Assembly (NCBI RefSeq): GCF_011057975.1
Contig: NZ_CP049109.1
Span: 2,201,001 to 2,265,000 of the forward strand
DNA length: 64,000 nucleotides
Direction of reading: 5' to 3'
Source: Sphingosinithalassobacter tenebrarum
GTDB taxonomy: Bacteria; Pseudomonadota; Alphaproteobacteria; Sphingomonadales; Sphingomonadaceae
This document shows, one piece after another, positions 7,549 to 16,748 of this stretch; position 1 is the stretch's first letter; every line of letters begins with the position of its first letter. The notes beneath the pieces were generated by a model. The model made no database searches, had not been told where the DNA came from, and was given only the letters and a program-made list of their open reading frames with translations. The position numbers and the translations under genes are program-made.

Positions 7549-9608
7549 ACACGCATGACCTGACCTACTGGCTGTTCGGCAATCTGCGCTGGTCGGACTT
7601 TCCGCCCAAGAGCGACCTGATCGCCACCGGCGCAGCATCGCTGGTGATCCTCGGCGCGCTTGGCGTGGTGGTGCTGCTCACCGTCACGCGGCGCTGGCGC
7701 TGGCTGTGGTCGGAATGGCTGACCAGCCTCGATCACAAGAAGATCGGGATCATGTACATCGTCATCGCCTTCGTCATGCTGGCGCGCGCGGTGGTCGAGG
7801 CGGCGTTGATGCGCACCCAACAGGCCGTGGCGATCAATGCGCCCGGCGTGGTCAGCCCGGAGCATTTCGCGCAGCTTTTCACCACTCACGGCTCGGTGAT
7901 GATCTTCTTTATGGCGATGCCGTTCCTTTCGGGCATCATCAATTACGTCATGCCGCTGCAGATCGGCGCGCGCGACCTGACCTTTCCCTTCATGAACGCG
8001 GTCGGGCTGTGGCTTACCGGGGCGGGGGCGGCGCTCGTGATGGTCAGCCTCGTCATCGGCAAATTTTCGATCGGCGGATGGAGCGGCTATCCGCCCTTTA
8101 CCGAGCTGCCCTTCTCGCCCGGCGAAGGCGTAGATTACTGGATATGGGCCGTTACCCTGTCGTCGCTGGGAACGACGCTGACGGGAATCAATTTTGCCGT
8201 GACGCTCTACAAGGAGCGCGCGCCGGGGATGCGCCTGTTCCGCCTGCCGCTCTTCGCCTGGACGTCGCTCTGCACGGCGATCCTGATGATCTTCGCGATG
8301 CCGCCGCTCACCGTCGCGACCGCGCTGCTCGCGCTCGATCGCTATGCCGGCTTTCATTTCTTCACCAACGATCTCGGCGGCAACATGATGAACTATGCCA
8401 ACCTCTTTTGGCTGTTCGGTCATCCCGAGGTCTATATTCTGATCCTGCCCGCCTTCGGCATCTGGTCCGAGGTCATCTCAACCTTTTCGGGCAAGCGGCT
8501 CTACGGGTACAAGTCGATGGTTTTCGCGGTGATGTGCATCGCGGTGCTGAGCTTCACCGTCTGGCTGCACCACTTCTTCACGATGGGGCAAAGCGCCAAC
8601 GTCAACGCGGTGTTCGGCATCGCGACGATGCTGATCGGGATTCCCACCGGCGTGAAGGTCTATGACTGGCTGCTCACCATGTATGGCGGGCGCCTCCGGC
8701 TGACCGCGCCGATGCTGTTCGCCGTCACTTTCCTCTTCTGCTTCGTGCTCGGCGGGTTATCGGGGATTATCCTCGCCAATCCGCCGGTTGATTTCAGTGT
8801 GCATAATTCGCTGTTCCTGGTCGCGCATTTCCACAACATGCTGATCCCCGGAACGCTGTTCGGGATGATTGCGGGCTATATGTTCTGGTTTCCCAAGGCG
8901 TTCGGCTTTCGCCTGGAAGAGACTTGGGGCCGAATCGCCTGGGGCTGCTGGAGTGCGGGGTTCCTGTTGGCCTTCCTGCCGCTCTACATGCTCGGGCTGT
9001 TCGGCATGATGCGGCGCACGGCGGAGACGTTCCGCGCCGAATATGCGCCCTGGCTGTGGACGGCATGGGGTGGTGCGGGGCTGATCGTCTGCGGCCTCGG
9101 GGCGCTGATCGTGCAGCTGATCGTCAGCATCCGGCGCCGCGAGGCGCTTGCAGTGCCGGTCGGCGATCCGTGGGACGGGCACAGCCTCGAATGGTGGACC
9201 AGTTCGCCGCCCCCCGAATATAACTTCGCCGTGCTGCCCAAGATCGAGGAGACCGAGGCGTTCACTGCGATGAAGCGCAGGGGCCGCGCCTATGAATCGC
9301 CCGAAGATTATGCGGACATCACCATGCCCAAACACACCGGGTTGCCGGTGATGATCGGCGCGGCGGGGTTCGTCTGCGCCTTCGCGCTGACCTGGCATAT
9401 CTGGTGGGCCGCCGCGCTGGGGCTGCTGGCGATGTGGGGCGGGGTGGTCGCGCGCAGTTTCCGCAGCGATTTCGAGCATGTCATTCCCGCCGCGCAGATC
9501 GAACGCGAAAACGAGGCCTGGCTGGCGCGCGCTCGCGCGACGACGCCGGTCGATCGTTTCGCCGAACTCGACCCCGCCAATCGTGGAAAGGCGGTGGAGC
9601 GGCAATGA
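7545..9608 (+). CDS. cyoB: Ubiquinol oxidase subunit I (heme-copper)
   Basis: A 687-residue subunit with about 15 transmembrane helices holding low-spin heme, high-spin heme and CuB; it reduces O2 to water and pumps protons. WLFGHPEVYILILPAFG and LHHFFTMG give CuB ligands, and VAHFHNMLIPG gives the heme ligands with the Asn typical of bo-type quinol oxidases. The start is TTG overlapping the cyoA stop, an arrangement kept through the whole operon. Length is near that of E. coli CyoB. Confidence 0.95.
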   Translation: MNTHDLTYWLFGNLRWSDFPPKSDLIATGAASLVILGALGVVVLLTVTRRWRWLWSEWLTSLDHKKIGIMYIVIAFVMLARAVVEAALMRTQQAVAINAPGVVSPEHFAQLFTTHGSVMIFFMAMPFLSGIINYVMPLQIGARDLTFPFMNAVGLWLTGAGAALVMVSLVIGKFSIGGWSGYPPFTELPFSPGEGVDYWIWAVTLSSLGTTLTGINFAVTLYKERAPGMRLFRLPLFAWTSLCTAILMIFAMPPLTVATALLALDRYAGFHFFTNDLGGNMMNYANLFWLFGHPEVYILILPAFGIWSEVISTFSGKRLYGYKSMVFAVMCIAVLSFTVWLHHFFTMGQSANVNAVFGIATMLIGIPTGVKVYDWLLTMYGGRLRLTAPMLFAVTFLFCFVLGGLSGIILANPPVDFSVHNSLFLVAHFHNMLIPGTLFGMIAGYMFWFPKAFGFRLEETWGRIAWGCWSAGFLLAFLPLYMLGLFGMMRRTAETFRAEYAPWLWTAWGGAGLIVCGLGALIVQLIVSIRRREALAVPVGDPWDGHSLEWWTSSPPPEYNFAVLPKIEETEAFTAMKRRGRAYESPEDYADITMPKHTGLPVMIGAAGFVCAFALTWHIWWAAALGLLAMWGGVVARSFRSDFEHVIPAAQIERENEAWLARARATTPVDRFAELDPANRGKAVERQ

Positions 9609-10231
9609 GCGATCAGCAGAGCCTCCACGCGGGCGTCAATATCGGCCGCACCGATCCCGAGGCGCACGAGGAAGCCGGGCCGGTGATGTTCGGCTTCTGG
9701 GTGTTCCTGATGAGCGATCTGGTGCTGTTCGCGCTGTTGCTCGCTACCTATTCGGCGATGAGCCTGCACGGAATCGCCGGCGGGCCGACGCCGAAGGACG
9801 TCACCGACCTCAAGAGCGCGGGGATCGAGACCGCGCTGCTGCTGGCATCGAGCTTCACCTTCGGGATGGCGTCGCTCGCGCAGAAATATCGCGACGATCG
9901 CGCGCCGATGGTCGCCTGGATGGTGGCGACGGCATTGCTCGGCATCGCCTTTCTGGGGTTCGAGGCGCGCGATTTCGTCAAGCTCGCGGAGGAGGGGCAT
10001 ATGCCGCAGCGCAGCGGCTTCCTCTCGGCGCATTTCACGCTGCTCGGCTGCCATGGGCTGCATGTGAGCGCGGGGCTGGTGTGGATGGCGGTGCTGTTCG
10101 TGCAGATGCGCGTGCCGGGGCTGGAGAGGCTGGTGCGGCTGCGGATCATGCGGCTGGCGCTGTTCTGGCACATGCTCGACGTCGTCTGGATCGCGATTTT
10201 GACCTTCGTCTTTCTTTATGGAGCCGCATGA
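9605..10231 (+). CDS. cyoC: Ubiquinol oxidase subunit III
   Basis: A 208-residue membrane protein with five predicted helices, matching the heme-copper oxidase subunit III family (FGFWVFLMSDLVLFALLLATYS near the start, GCHGLHVSAGLVWMAV near the end). It stabilises subunit I in the membrane. The ATG at 9605 overlaps the cyoB stop by ATGA; a much longer upstream extension in this frame only shadows cyoB. Confidence 0.93.
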   Translation: MSDQQSLHAGVNIGRTDPEAHEEAGPVMFGFWVFLMSDLVLFALLLATYSAMSLHGIAGGPTPKDVTDLKSAGIETALLLASSFTFGMASLAQKYRDDRAPMVAWMVATALLGIAFLGFEARDFVKLAEEGHMPQRSGFLSAHFTLLGCHGLHVSAGLVWMAVLFVQMRVPGLERLVRLRIMRLALFWHMLDVVWIAILTFVFLYGAA

Positions 10232-10548
10232 TGGCGCAGGAACAAGCAGGGGAACGCCGCCGCGAATATCGTGACAAGCTGATCGGGCTCGCCGGCGCGG
10301 CGGTGCTGACGGCGGCGAGCTTCCTGCTGGTAGTACTCAAGCCGGTTTCGCGCGACTTGATCCTCGCCGGGCTGGGGGCGCTGGCACTCGCGCAGATCGG
10401 CTGGCAGTTCCGCTTCTTTCTCGACATCGACTTGAGGAAATCGCATCGCGACGATTTGCAGCTGGTGCTGTTCACCGGGCTGATTGTCGCGCTGATGATC
10501 GGCGGGTCGCTGTGGATATTGTTCAACCAGCATGCGCGAATGGGCTGA
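10228..10548 (+). CDS. cyoD: Ubiquinol oxidase subunit IV
   Basis: A 106-residue protein with three membrane helices, the usual size and layout of CyoD, which helps CuB binding during assembly. The ATG at 10228 overlaps the cyoC stop; a second ATG follows immediately at 10231, so the start may be one codon later. The operon ends here without a heme O synthase (cyoE), which must be encoded elsewhere. The next gene is convergent and only 3 nt away. Confidence 0.9.
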   Translation: MMAQEQAGERRREYRDKLIGLAGAAVLTAASFLLVVLKPVSRDLILAGLGALALAQIGWQFRFFLDIDLRKSHRDDLQLVLFTGLIVALMIGGSLWILFNQHARMG

Positions 10549-10551
10549 CGC

Positions 10552-12360
10552 TCAGCCGTTTTCCTCCGCCTCGCCGCCGCGTTCGTGCGCGGGTCCGCCG
10601 CCGCCGAGATTCATTGCCGTCGCGACCAGCGAGAGATGCGATAGCGCCTGCGGGAAGTTGCCGAGCATGCCCTCGGCGCCGACTTCCTCCGACAGCAGCC
10701 CGACATCGTTGGCGACGCCGCACAGCCGCTCGAACAGGTCGCGTGCATCGTCCATCCGGCCCTGCAGCGCATAGACGTCGGCGAGCCAGAAGCCCGCCGC
10801 GAGGAACGCGCCTTCGCCACCGCCGACGCCGTCATCATTGTCTTCGGTCTTGTAGCGCAAGACATAGCCGTCGCGGATAAGCTCGTTCTCGATCGCCTCG
10901 ATCGTGCCGGTGATGCGCGGGTCGTCGATCGGTAGGAATCCGACCAAGGGCAGCCGCAGCAGCGCGGCGTCCAGCGCTTCCTCGCCGAACGCGGCCACGA
11001 AACTGTTGCGCTTCCTGTGAAAGCCCTTTTCGAGGACGAGCCCCTTCACCTTGTCGGCCAGCTCACGATAGCGCGCGCTGGCATCGTCATCCTCGCCGTC
11101 GAACCATTTGGCGGCACGATCGAAGGCGGCCCAGCACATTACCTTGGAATAGACATGCTGGCGCTGCGGGCCGCGGCTTTCCCATATCCCGGCATCGGGA
11201 TGCTCCCATTGGTCCTCGAGTTTGTCGGCGAGCAGGCGGACGAGTGCGGTGCTGTCGCCATTGTCCTCGAGCCCGTGGCGCCGCGCGGCGGTGATCGTGT
11301 CGAGCACTTCACCATAGACGTCGAGCTGGCACTGCCCGGCCGCGGCGTTTCCGAAGCGGACCGGCGTCGCGCCGTTGAACCCGGCGAGCCAGGGCGCTTC
11401 CCATTCGAGGATGCGGCGATCGCCGCCGACTGTGTAGAAGGGCTGGATGTCGATCGGCTCGCCCGCCACTGCGCGGCGCAGCCAGCCGACCCAGGCACCG
11501 GCTTCCTCGCGCAGCCCGGACTGCAGCATCGCGAGCAGCGAAAAGGTCGCGTCGCGCAGCCAGCAATAGCGATAGTCCCAGTTACGCTTGCCGCCGGTCC
11601 GCTCGGGCAGCGACGCGGTCGGCGCGGCGATGATGCCGCCGGTTGGGCGATGGGTCAGTGCCTTCAGCGTTATCAGCGATCGGATCACCTGATGGCGATA
11701 GGCGCCGTGATATCCTGCACCACTCGTCCAGTCTGTCCAATAGTCCTTCGTCTCGTCTAACGCCTCGCGCGGGTCGATCGGTTCGGGCACGTCGCCGTGG
11801 CCGGGAAACCAGGTGAGAACGAAGCTCCTGCAATCGCCTTCGGCCATTTCGAAGCAGCTGCCGAACCAGCGATCCTCGAAGGTCACGGGGACGTCGAAGT
11901 CGAGCCGAACCGCATCGGGGCCGGCGATGGCGAGCACCTGCCGGTCCGAACATTCGCGCACCAGCGGGTGGAGCTGGCCATAGTCGAAGCGGATAGCGAG
12001 TTCGGAACGCATCGTCACGCTGCCGCTACGGCATTCGACGATGCGGACCACGTCGGGCGCCTCGCCGCGGATCGGCATGAAATCGGTGACCGCGACGGTA
12101 CCCGTCTCGGTCTCGAACAGCGTTTCGAGGATCAGCGTATCGGGCAGATAGCGACGCGAGACGCTGCGAAAGCCGCCCTCGGGCGCCATTTCCCAGCAGC
12201 CGTTCTCGCGGTCGCCCAGGATCGCGGCGAGACAGGCCTCGGAATCGAAGCGCGGCATGCACAACCACTCGATCGCCCCGCCGCGATGCACCAGCGCGGC
12301 GGTCTCGCCGTCGCCGATCAGGGCATAATCCTCGATCCGCTTGTGCGGGTGGGTGGTCAT
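10552..12360 (-). CDS. Glycoside hydrolase family 15 protein (glucoamylase/trehalase-like)
   Basis: A 602-residue GH15 enzyme of the bacterial short type. The N-terminal beta-domain begins IEDYALIGDGETAALVHRGG. The (alpha/alpha)6 catalytic domain has NWDYRYCWLRDATFSL, and LLSEEVGAEGMLGNFPQALSH carries the general base region. Members hydrolyse alpha-glucosidic bonds of glucans or trehalose; the substrate cannot be decided from sequence alone. There is no signal peptide, so it is probably cytoplasmic. Its ATG overlaps the stop of the SDR gene (ATGA), so the two are co-translated. Confidence 0.88.
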   Translation of the reverse strand: MTTHPHKRIEDYALIGDGETAALVHRGGAIEWLCMPRFDSEACLAAILGDRENGCWEMAPEGGFRSVSRRYLPDTLILETLFETETGTVAVTDFMPIRGEAPDVVRIVECRSGSVTMRSELAIRFDYGQLHPLVRECSDRQVLAIAGPDAVRLDFDVPVTFEDRWFGSCFEMAEGDCRSFVLTWFPGHGDVPEPIDPREALDETKDYWTDWTSGAGYHGAYRHQVIRSLITLKALTHRPTGGIIAAPTASLPERTGGKRNWDYRYCWLRDATFSLLAMLQSGLREEAGAWVGWLRRAVAGEPIDIQPFYTVGGDRRILEWEAPWLAGFNGATPVRFGNAAAGQCQLDVYGEVLDTITAARRHGLEDNGDSTALVRLLADKLEDQWEHPDAGIWESRGPQRQHVYSKVMCWAAFDRAAKWFDGEDDDASARYRELADKVKGLVLEKGFHRKRNSFVAAFGEEALDAALLRLPLVGFLPIDDPRITGTIEAIENELIRDGYVLRYKTEDNDDGVGGGEGAFLAAGFWLADVYALQGRMDDARDLFERLCGVANDVGLLSEEVGAEGMLGNFPQALSHLSLVATAMNLGGGGPAHERGGEAEENG

Positions 12361-13382
12361 GCCGCCTTTCGCCGTGCGAAGAGCGCGCCGGCCACGCCCA
12401 GCCCCGCCAGCGCGGCCGCGCCGACACCGAGCAATGTGCGATGCGTGGTGATCCAGAGCTGCGAACTATGCGTGCGTGCCTCGTCGTCGAACCGGCCATG
12501 CGCGCCGTGGTCGCCTGGAACCGGCTCGTAGAGATTGTCCTTGCGATCCGCCGAGACCGGTTCCGCACCCTGCTGGCCGTCGAACGCGGTTTGGGCGAGA
12601 TAATGGTCGAGCAGGCCCGAGGCCATGCGATCGCCCCAGATCGCTTTCCAGGTCGGCCAGCCTAGCTTGATGCTCTTGCGCTTGTGATGCGCGGCGAAGA
12701 CGATCGCCTTTGCCGGGATTTCGGGCTGATAGGGTGGGCTCGCCGGGCGCGGCTTGTTGGGCAGGTTGGTACGGATCCAGTCGAATTGCGGTGTGTTGAC
12801 GCCGGGGAGCTGAACCATCGAGACATGCACGTCGCGCTTCGCGTGGAACAGTTCGGCGCGGATCGAATCGTGAAAGCCCTGGATCGCGTGCTTGGCGCCG
12901 CAATAGGCGGATTGCAGCGGAATGCCGCGATAGGCGAGCGCGGACCCAACCAGCACGATGCTGCCCCGGTTGCGCGGCAGCATGCGCTTCAACGCCGCAT
13001 GGGTGCCGTGCACCTGTCCGTGATAGGTGACGTCGGTGACGCGGTGATAATCGGCGAGTGACATGTCGATGAAGCGCGAGAAGACGCCCGCGAACGCCGC
13101 ATTGACCCAGATGTCGATCGGGCCGAATACCGTTTCGAGCTTTTCGGCGGCGGCGTCGACCGCGTCGGCATCGGCGACGTCGCACGGTAACATCAGCGCC
13201 TCGCCGCCGGCTTGCCATACTTCGTTAGCCGCGCCTTCGAGACCATCCCTGCCGCGCGCGATCAGGCCGATCCGCGCGCCCTGTTTCGCGAATTCGCGCA
13301 CCACCGCGCGACCCACGCCAGCCGACGCGCCCGTGATCATGACGACCGGGCGGCCGTCACCTCCGTCAAGCTTGCTTCCCAT
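12357..13382 (-). CDS. SDR-family oxidoreductase with C-terminal membrane anchor
   Basis: A 341-residue short-chain dehydrogenase. MITGASAGVGRAVVREFAKQG is the dinucleotide-binding motif, WVNAAFAG replaces the usual NNAG, and YCGAKHA is the YxxxK catalytic pair. The core ends near residue 250. The tail contains a hydrophobic segment LLGVGAAALAGLGVAGALFARRKAA, so the enzyme is probably tethered to the inner membrane. The substrate is unknown. It is co-transcribed with the GH15 gene, and a small membrane protein gene lies 4 nt upstream. Confidence 0.85.
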   Translation of the reverse strand: MGSKLDGGDGRPVVMITGASAGVGRAVVREFAKQGARIGLIARGRDGLEGAANEVWQAGGEALMLPCDVADADAVDAAAEKLETVFGPIDIWVNAAFAGVFSRFIDMSLADYHRVTDVTYHGQVHGTHAALKRMLPRNRGSIVLVGSALAYRGIPLQSAYCGAKHAIQGFHDSIRAELFHAKRDVHVSMVQLPGVNTPQFDWIRTNLPNKPRPASPPYQPEIPAKAIVFAAHHKRKSIKLGWPTWKAIWGDRMASGLLDHYLAQTAFDGQQGAEPVSADRKDNLYEPVPGDHGAHGRFDDEARTHSSQLWITTHRTLLGVGAAALAGLGVAGALFARRKAA

Positions 13383-13386
13383 CGGT

Positions 13387-13551
13387 TCAGAGGACGCCGA
13401 TCACCGTGGCGATCGCCGCGAGCAATACCATCGCTGCCAATCCCGAGACGAAGAGCAATCGCTCGTCGCGGTGCTTGAGAATGATCGTGCCGCCACGCGC
13501 ATCGCGTGAAGAGATGTGCGTCGCTTCGTCCTTTGTGCGTTTCTGTTCCAT
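13387..13551 (-). CDS. Small membrane protein, unknown
   Basis: A 54-residue reading frame starting at the ATG at 13551. A polar, charged N-terminal half (EQKRTKDEATHISSRDARGG) is followed by a single hydrophobic segment (LLFVSGLAAMVLLAAIATVIGVL). It lies 4 nt upstream of the SDR gene, on the same strand, and probably heads that operon. I do not recognise a family. The frame stays open further upstream, but the extension is Arg-rich and unlikely to be coding. Confidence 0.55.
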   Translation of the reverse strand: MEQKRTKDEATHISSRDARGGTIILKHRDERLLFVSGLAAMVLLAAIATVIGVL

Positions 13552-13637
13552 ACCGATTGCAACGTGACGCGTGCGCGCGGGTTCCGAACTTTCCCGGCGC
13601 CGGGAAACCTTCGCGCTGCGCCCGCGCTTGGTAGGGC

Positions 13638-14882
13638 ATGACGCCGATGACATCCCCCGAAAGCGCCGCGCGTTTCCGCCATTCGCCGCGCCGGCAATAT
13701 TATCGCGGCGGCAACCTCGATCGAGTGCGGGCAGTCGAGGATTTGCGCGCGCGGGCGCACAAGCTGATGCCGCGCCTCGTCCTCGAATATCTCGAGGCCG
13801 GGGCAGGCAGTGAAGCGACGCTCGACCGCGAGCGCGAAGCGTTCGCCGAATGGCGCTTCCTGCCGCATACGCTAGTCGATGAATCGCATCGTTCGACCGA
13901 GCGCGAACTGCTCGGCAGGACGGCGGCGATGCCGCTCGCGATCGCGCCGACCGGCCTCAACGGCCTGTTTCGCTATCATGCCGATACGATGCTGGCGAAG
14001 GGGGCGGCGCGGTTCGGGGTGCCGTTCATCCAGAGCACCATGTCCAACGACCCGATGGAGGAGGTCGGCAAGGTGCCGGGACTGCGCCACTGGTGGCAGC
14101 TCTATGTCTTCGGCGGCGAGGAAATCTGGCAGGAATTGCTGCGCCGCGCCGATGCGGCGGGGTGCGAGGCGCTGGTGCTCACCACCAATTCTCAGATTTT
14201 CGGCGACCGCGAATGGAGCGATCGCACACGCACCGCCACGGGCGGGCCGACGCTGGCGAGCATATTCGATGCGGCACGTCACCCGCGCTGGATGGTCGCA
14301 GCGCTGCGCCACGGGCTGCCGAGATTCGCCAATGTCCTGGACTTCATTCCCAAGGATCAGCGCGGCTTTTTCGAAAGCGCGCACTGGATTCGATCGCAAA
14401 TGCCGCGTGACCTCAGCTGGAACGATGTCGCGCGCATCCGCTCGCGCTGGAAGAAGCCGATGTTCCTGAAAGGACTGCTCAATCTCGAGGATGTGCGTCG
14501 CGCGCGCGACAGCGGCGTCGACGGTATTATGCTCGGCAGTCATGGCGGTCGGCAGATGGACTGGGCGGCCTCCGCGCTCGATATCCTGGCGCCTGCGCGC
14601 GAAATCGTCGGGGAGAGCGTGGCGCTCTACATGTCGGGCGGTATTCGCCACGGCACCGACATATTGAAGGCGCTCTTGCTCGGCGCCGACGCAGTGCTCT
14701 CCGGTCGCGCGACGCTCTACGGCCTATGCGCGGCGGGCGCCGACGGCGTGACCTGCGCGCTCGAAACGCTCCGGCGCCAGATGCTGAACGAGATGGGACA
14801 GCTCGGCGTATCGTCGCTCGACGCTCTCTCGGCCGAGGTGATGGTCCGGCGCGAGAAGCTGCCGGTGGCGCTCGCAAGTTAG
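13638..14882 (+). CDS. FMN-dependent alpha-hydroxy acid dehydrogenase (LldD-like)
   Basis: A 414-residue TIM-barrel flavoenzyme of the lactate/glycolate/mandelate oxidase family. It oxidises 2-hydroxy acids and passes electrons to quinone or oxygen. The active-site block IMLGSHGGRQMDWAASALDIL corresponds to the family signature with the catalytic histidine, and GGIRHGTDILKALLLGADAVLSGR binds the FMN phosphate. The N-terminal YYRGGNLDRVRAVEDLRARA is usual. The start at 13638 has a competitor three codons later. The substrate is not deducible; the nearby quinol oxidase suggests a respiratory role. Confidence 0.87.
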   Translation: MTPMTSPESAARFRHSPRRQYYRGGNLDRVRAVEDLRARAHKLMPRLVLEYLEAGAGSEATLDREREAFAEWRFLPHTLVDESHRSTERELLGRTAAMPLAIAPTGLNGLFRYHADTMLAKGAARFGVPFIQSTMSNDPMEEVGKVPGLRHWWQLYVFGGEEIWQELLRRADAAGCEALVLTTNSQIFGDREWSDRTRTATGGPTLASIFDAARHPRWMVAALRHGLPRFANVLDFIPKDQRGFFESAHWIRSQMPRDLSWNDVARIRSRWKKPMFLKGLLNLEDVRRARDSGVDGIMLGSHGGRQMDWAASALDILAPAREIVGESVALYMSGGIRHGTDILKALLLGADAVLSGRATLYGLCAAGADGVTCALETLRRQMLNEMGQLGVSSLDALSAEVMVRREKLPVALAS

Positions 14883-14969
14883 TTTCGAAACGATCGGAAC
14901 AGCCGGGCGTGCCAGCCCGTTACCGAAGCAACGGGAGAAAATTTCGGAGCTATCTCAAGGAGGCGCATC

Positions 14970-16748
14970 ATGGCGCAGACAGTCGGTGATTTCGTATGGC
15001 AACGCCTGCATCAATGGGGCGTGCGACGGATATTCGGCTATCCTGGAGACGGCATCAACGGATTGCTCGGCGCGCTCGACCGCACCGGGGACGAGTTCGA
15101 ATTCATTCAGGCGCGGCATGAAGAAATGGCCGCCTTCATGGCATCTGCGCATGCCAAGTTCACCGGTGAGCTTGGCGTATGCCTCGCCACCTCAGGCCCG
15201 GGCGCGTCGCATGTGCTGACCGGACTTTACGACGCGCGGATGGACCATATGCCCGTGCTCGCGATCGTCGGGCAGCAGGCACGGACCGCGGTCGGCGCGC
15301 ACTATCAGCAGGAGCTCGATCTCGGCGCGATGTTCAAGGACGTGGCGGGCGCCTTTACCGGCTATGCGATGGCGCCCGCGCAAGTGCGCCATCTGGTCGA
15401 TCGCGCGGTGCGGATCGCCCTGGGGCAGCGGCGCGTCACCGCGCTGATCTTCCCCAACGACCTGCAGGAAATGGAAATGGAGCAGCCGCCGCGCAGCCAC
15501 GGCGCGGTCTTTTCGGGCGTCGGCTACAGCGAGCCCAGGGTGGTGCCGCATGACGAGGATCTGCGCCGCGCCGCCGAACTGCTCAATTCGGGCGAGAAGG
15601 TCGGCATGCTGGTCGGGGCGGGCTGCAAGGGGGCGACTGACGAGGTGATCGCGCTTGCCGATCGGTTGGGCGCGGGCAGCGCCAAGGCGCTGCTCGGCAA
15701 GGACGTGCTCCCCGACGACCTGCCCTGGGTAACGGGTTCGATCGGGCTGCTCGGAACCAAGCCGAGCTGGGATCTGATGCAGCAATGCGACACCTTCCTG
15801 ATGCTCGGATCGGGCTTCCCCTATTCGGAATTCCTTCCCGAGGAGGGTCAGGCAAAGGGCGTGCAGGTCGATATCGATCCGGGCATGCTCTCGCTGCGCT
15901 ATCCGATGGACGTCAATCTGACCGGCGACATCAAGGCGACGCTCGACGCGCTGCTGCCGATGCTCGATCAGAAGGATGGCGCGTGGCGCGACGAGATCGC
16001 GGGGTGGAAGCGCGACTGGGACGAAACACTCAAGGACCGCGCGATGGTCTCGGCCGATCCGGTCAATCCGCAGCGCATTTTCACCGAGCTTTCGCCGCGC
16101 CTGCCCGACGGCGCGATCGTGACCAGCGACAGCGGCAGCTGCGCCAACTGGTATGCGCGCGACCTGCAGTTCCGCCGCGGGATGATGGGCTCTCTTTCGG
16201 GTGGTCTCGCCTCGATGGGGGCGGGCGTACCCTATGCGATCGCTGCGAAGTTCGCGCATCCCGACCGGCCGGTAATCGCCAGCGTCGGCGACGGCGCGAT
16301 GCAGATGAACAACATGGCCGAGCTGATCACCATCGCCAAATATCACGATCGCTGGCCCAACCAGACCTTCGTTGTCTGTGTGCTCAACAACGAGGATCTC
16401 AATCAGGTCACCTGGGAACAGCGGGTGATGGAAGGCAATCCCAAGTTCGAGGCGACGCAGAAAATCCCGAGCGTTCCCTATCACCGCTTCGCGCAGATGA
16501 TCGGGCTCGAAGGCATTTATGTCGATGATCCCGAGGATCTTGGCAGCGCCTGGGATCGCGCGCTTTCGGCGGGCAAGCCGGTGCTGCTCGAGGTCAAGAC
16601 CGATCCCGAAGTGCCGCCGCTGCCGCCACACATCACGCTCGATCAGGCCAAGGCCTTCAGTGCGACGCTGTTCAAGGGCGATCCCGACCAGTCGGGGCTG
16701 ATCAAGGGAAGTGCCAAGCAACTGCTTGCCAACGTCTTCGGCGACTGA
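14970..16748 (+). CDS. TPP-dependent oxidase/decarboxylase (pyruvate oxidase-like)
   Basis: A 592-residue thiamine-diphosphate enzyme with the three-domain layout of acetolactate synthase/pyruvate oxidase. The N-terminal Pyr domain has GYPGDGINGLLGALDR and the catalytic Glu in ARHEEMAAFMA. A central FAD/ADP-type domain follows. The C-terminal PP domain has GDGAMQMNNMAELITIAK, the metal/TPP motif. The closest resemblance I recall is to PoxB-type pyruvate dehydrogenase (quinone), but the C-terminal membrane-binding peptide is not obvious. CAAGGAGG precedes the ATG. The stop overlaps the next start (TGATG). Confidence 0.85.
   Translation: MAQTVGDFVWQRLHQWGVRRIFGYPGDGINGLLGALDRTGDEFEFIQARHEEMAAFMASAHAKFTGELGVCLATSGPGASHVLTGLYDARMDHMPVLAIVGQQARTAVGAHYQQELDLGAMFKDVAGAFTGYAMAPAQVRHLVDRAVRIALGQRRVTALIFPNDLQEMEMEQPPRSHGAVFSGVGYSEPRVVPHDEDLRRAAELLNSGEKVGMLVGAGCKGATDEVIALADRLGAGSAKALLGKDVLPDDLPWVTGSIGLLGTKPSWDLMQQCDTFLMLGSGFPYSEFLPEEGQAKGVQVDIDPGMLSLRYPMDVNLTGDIKATLDALLPMLDQKDGAWRDEIAGWKRDWDETLKDRAMVSADPVNPQRIFTELSPRLPDGAIVTSDSGSCANWYARDLQFRRGMMGSLSGGLASMGAGVPYAIAAKFAHPDRPVIASVGDGAMQMNNMAELITIAKYHDRWPNQTFVVCVLNNEDLNQVTWEQRVMEGNPKFEATQKIPSVPYHRFAQMIGLEGIYVDDPEDLGSAWDRALSAGKPVLLEVKTDPEVPPLPPHITLDQAKAFSATLFKGDPDQSGLIKGSAKQLLANVFGD

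Noticed and set aside
7503..9605. Large minus-strand frames opposite cyoB (306 and 282 codons)
   Set aside because: Composition (His, Arg, Gln) and position opposite a confident heme-copper oxidase gene mark them as shadows.
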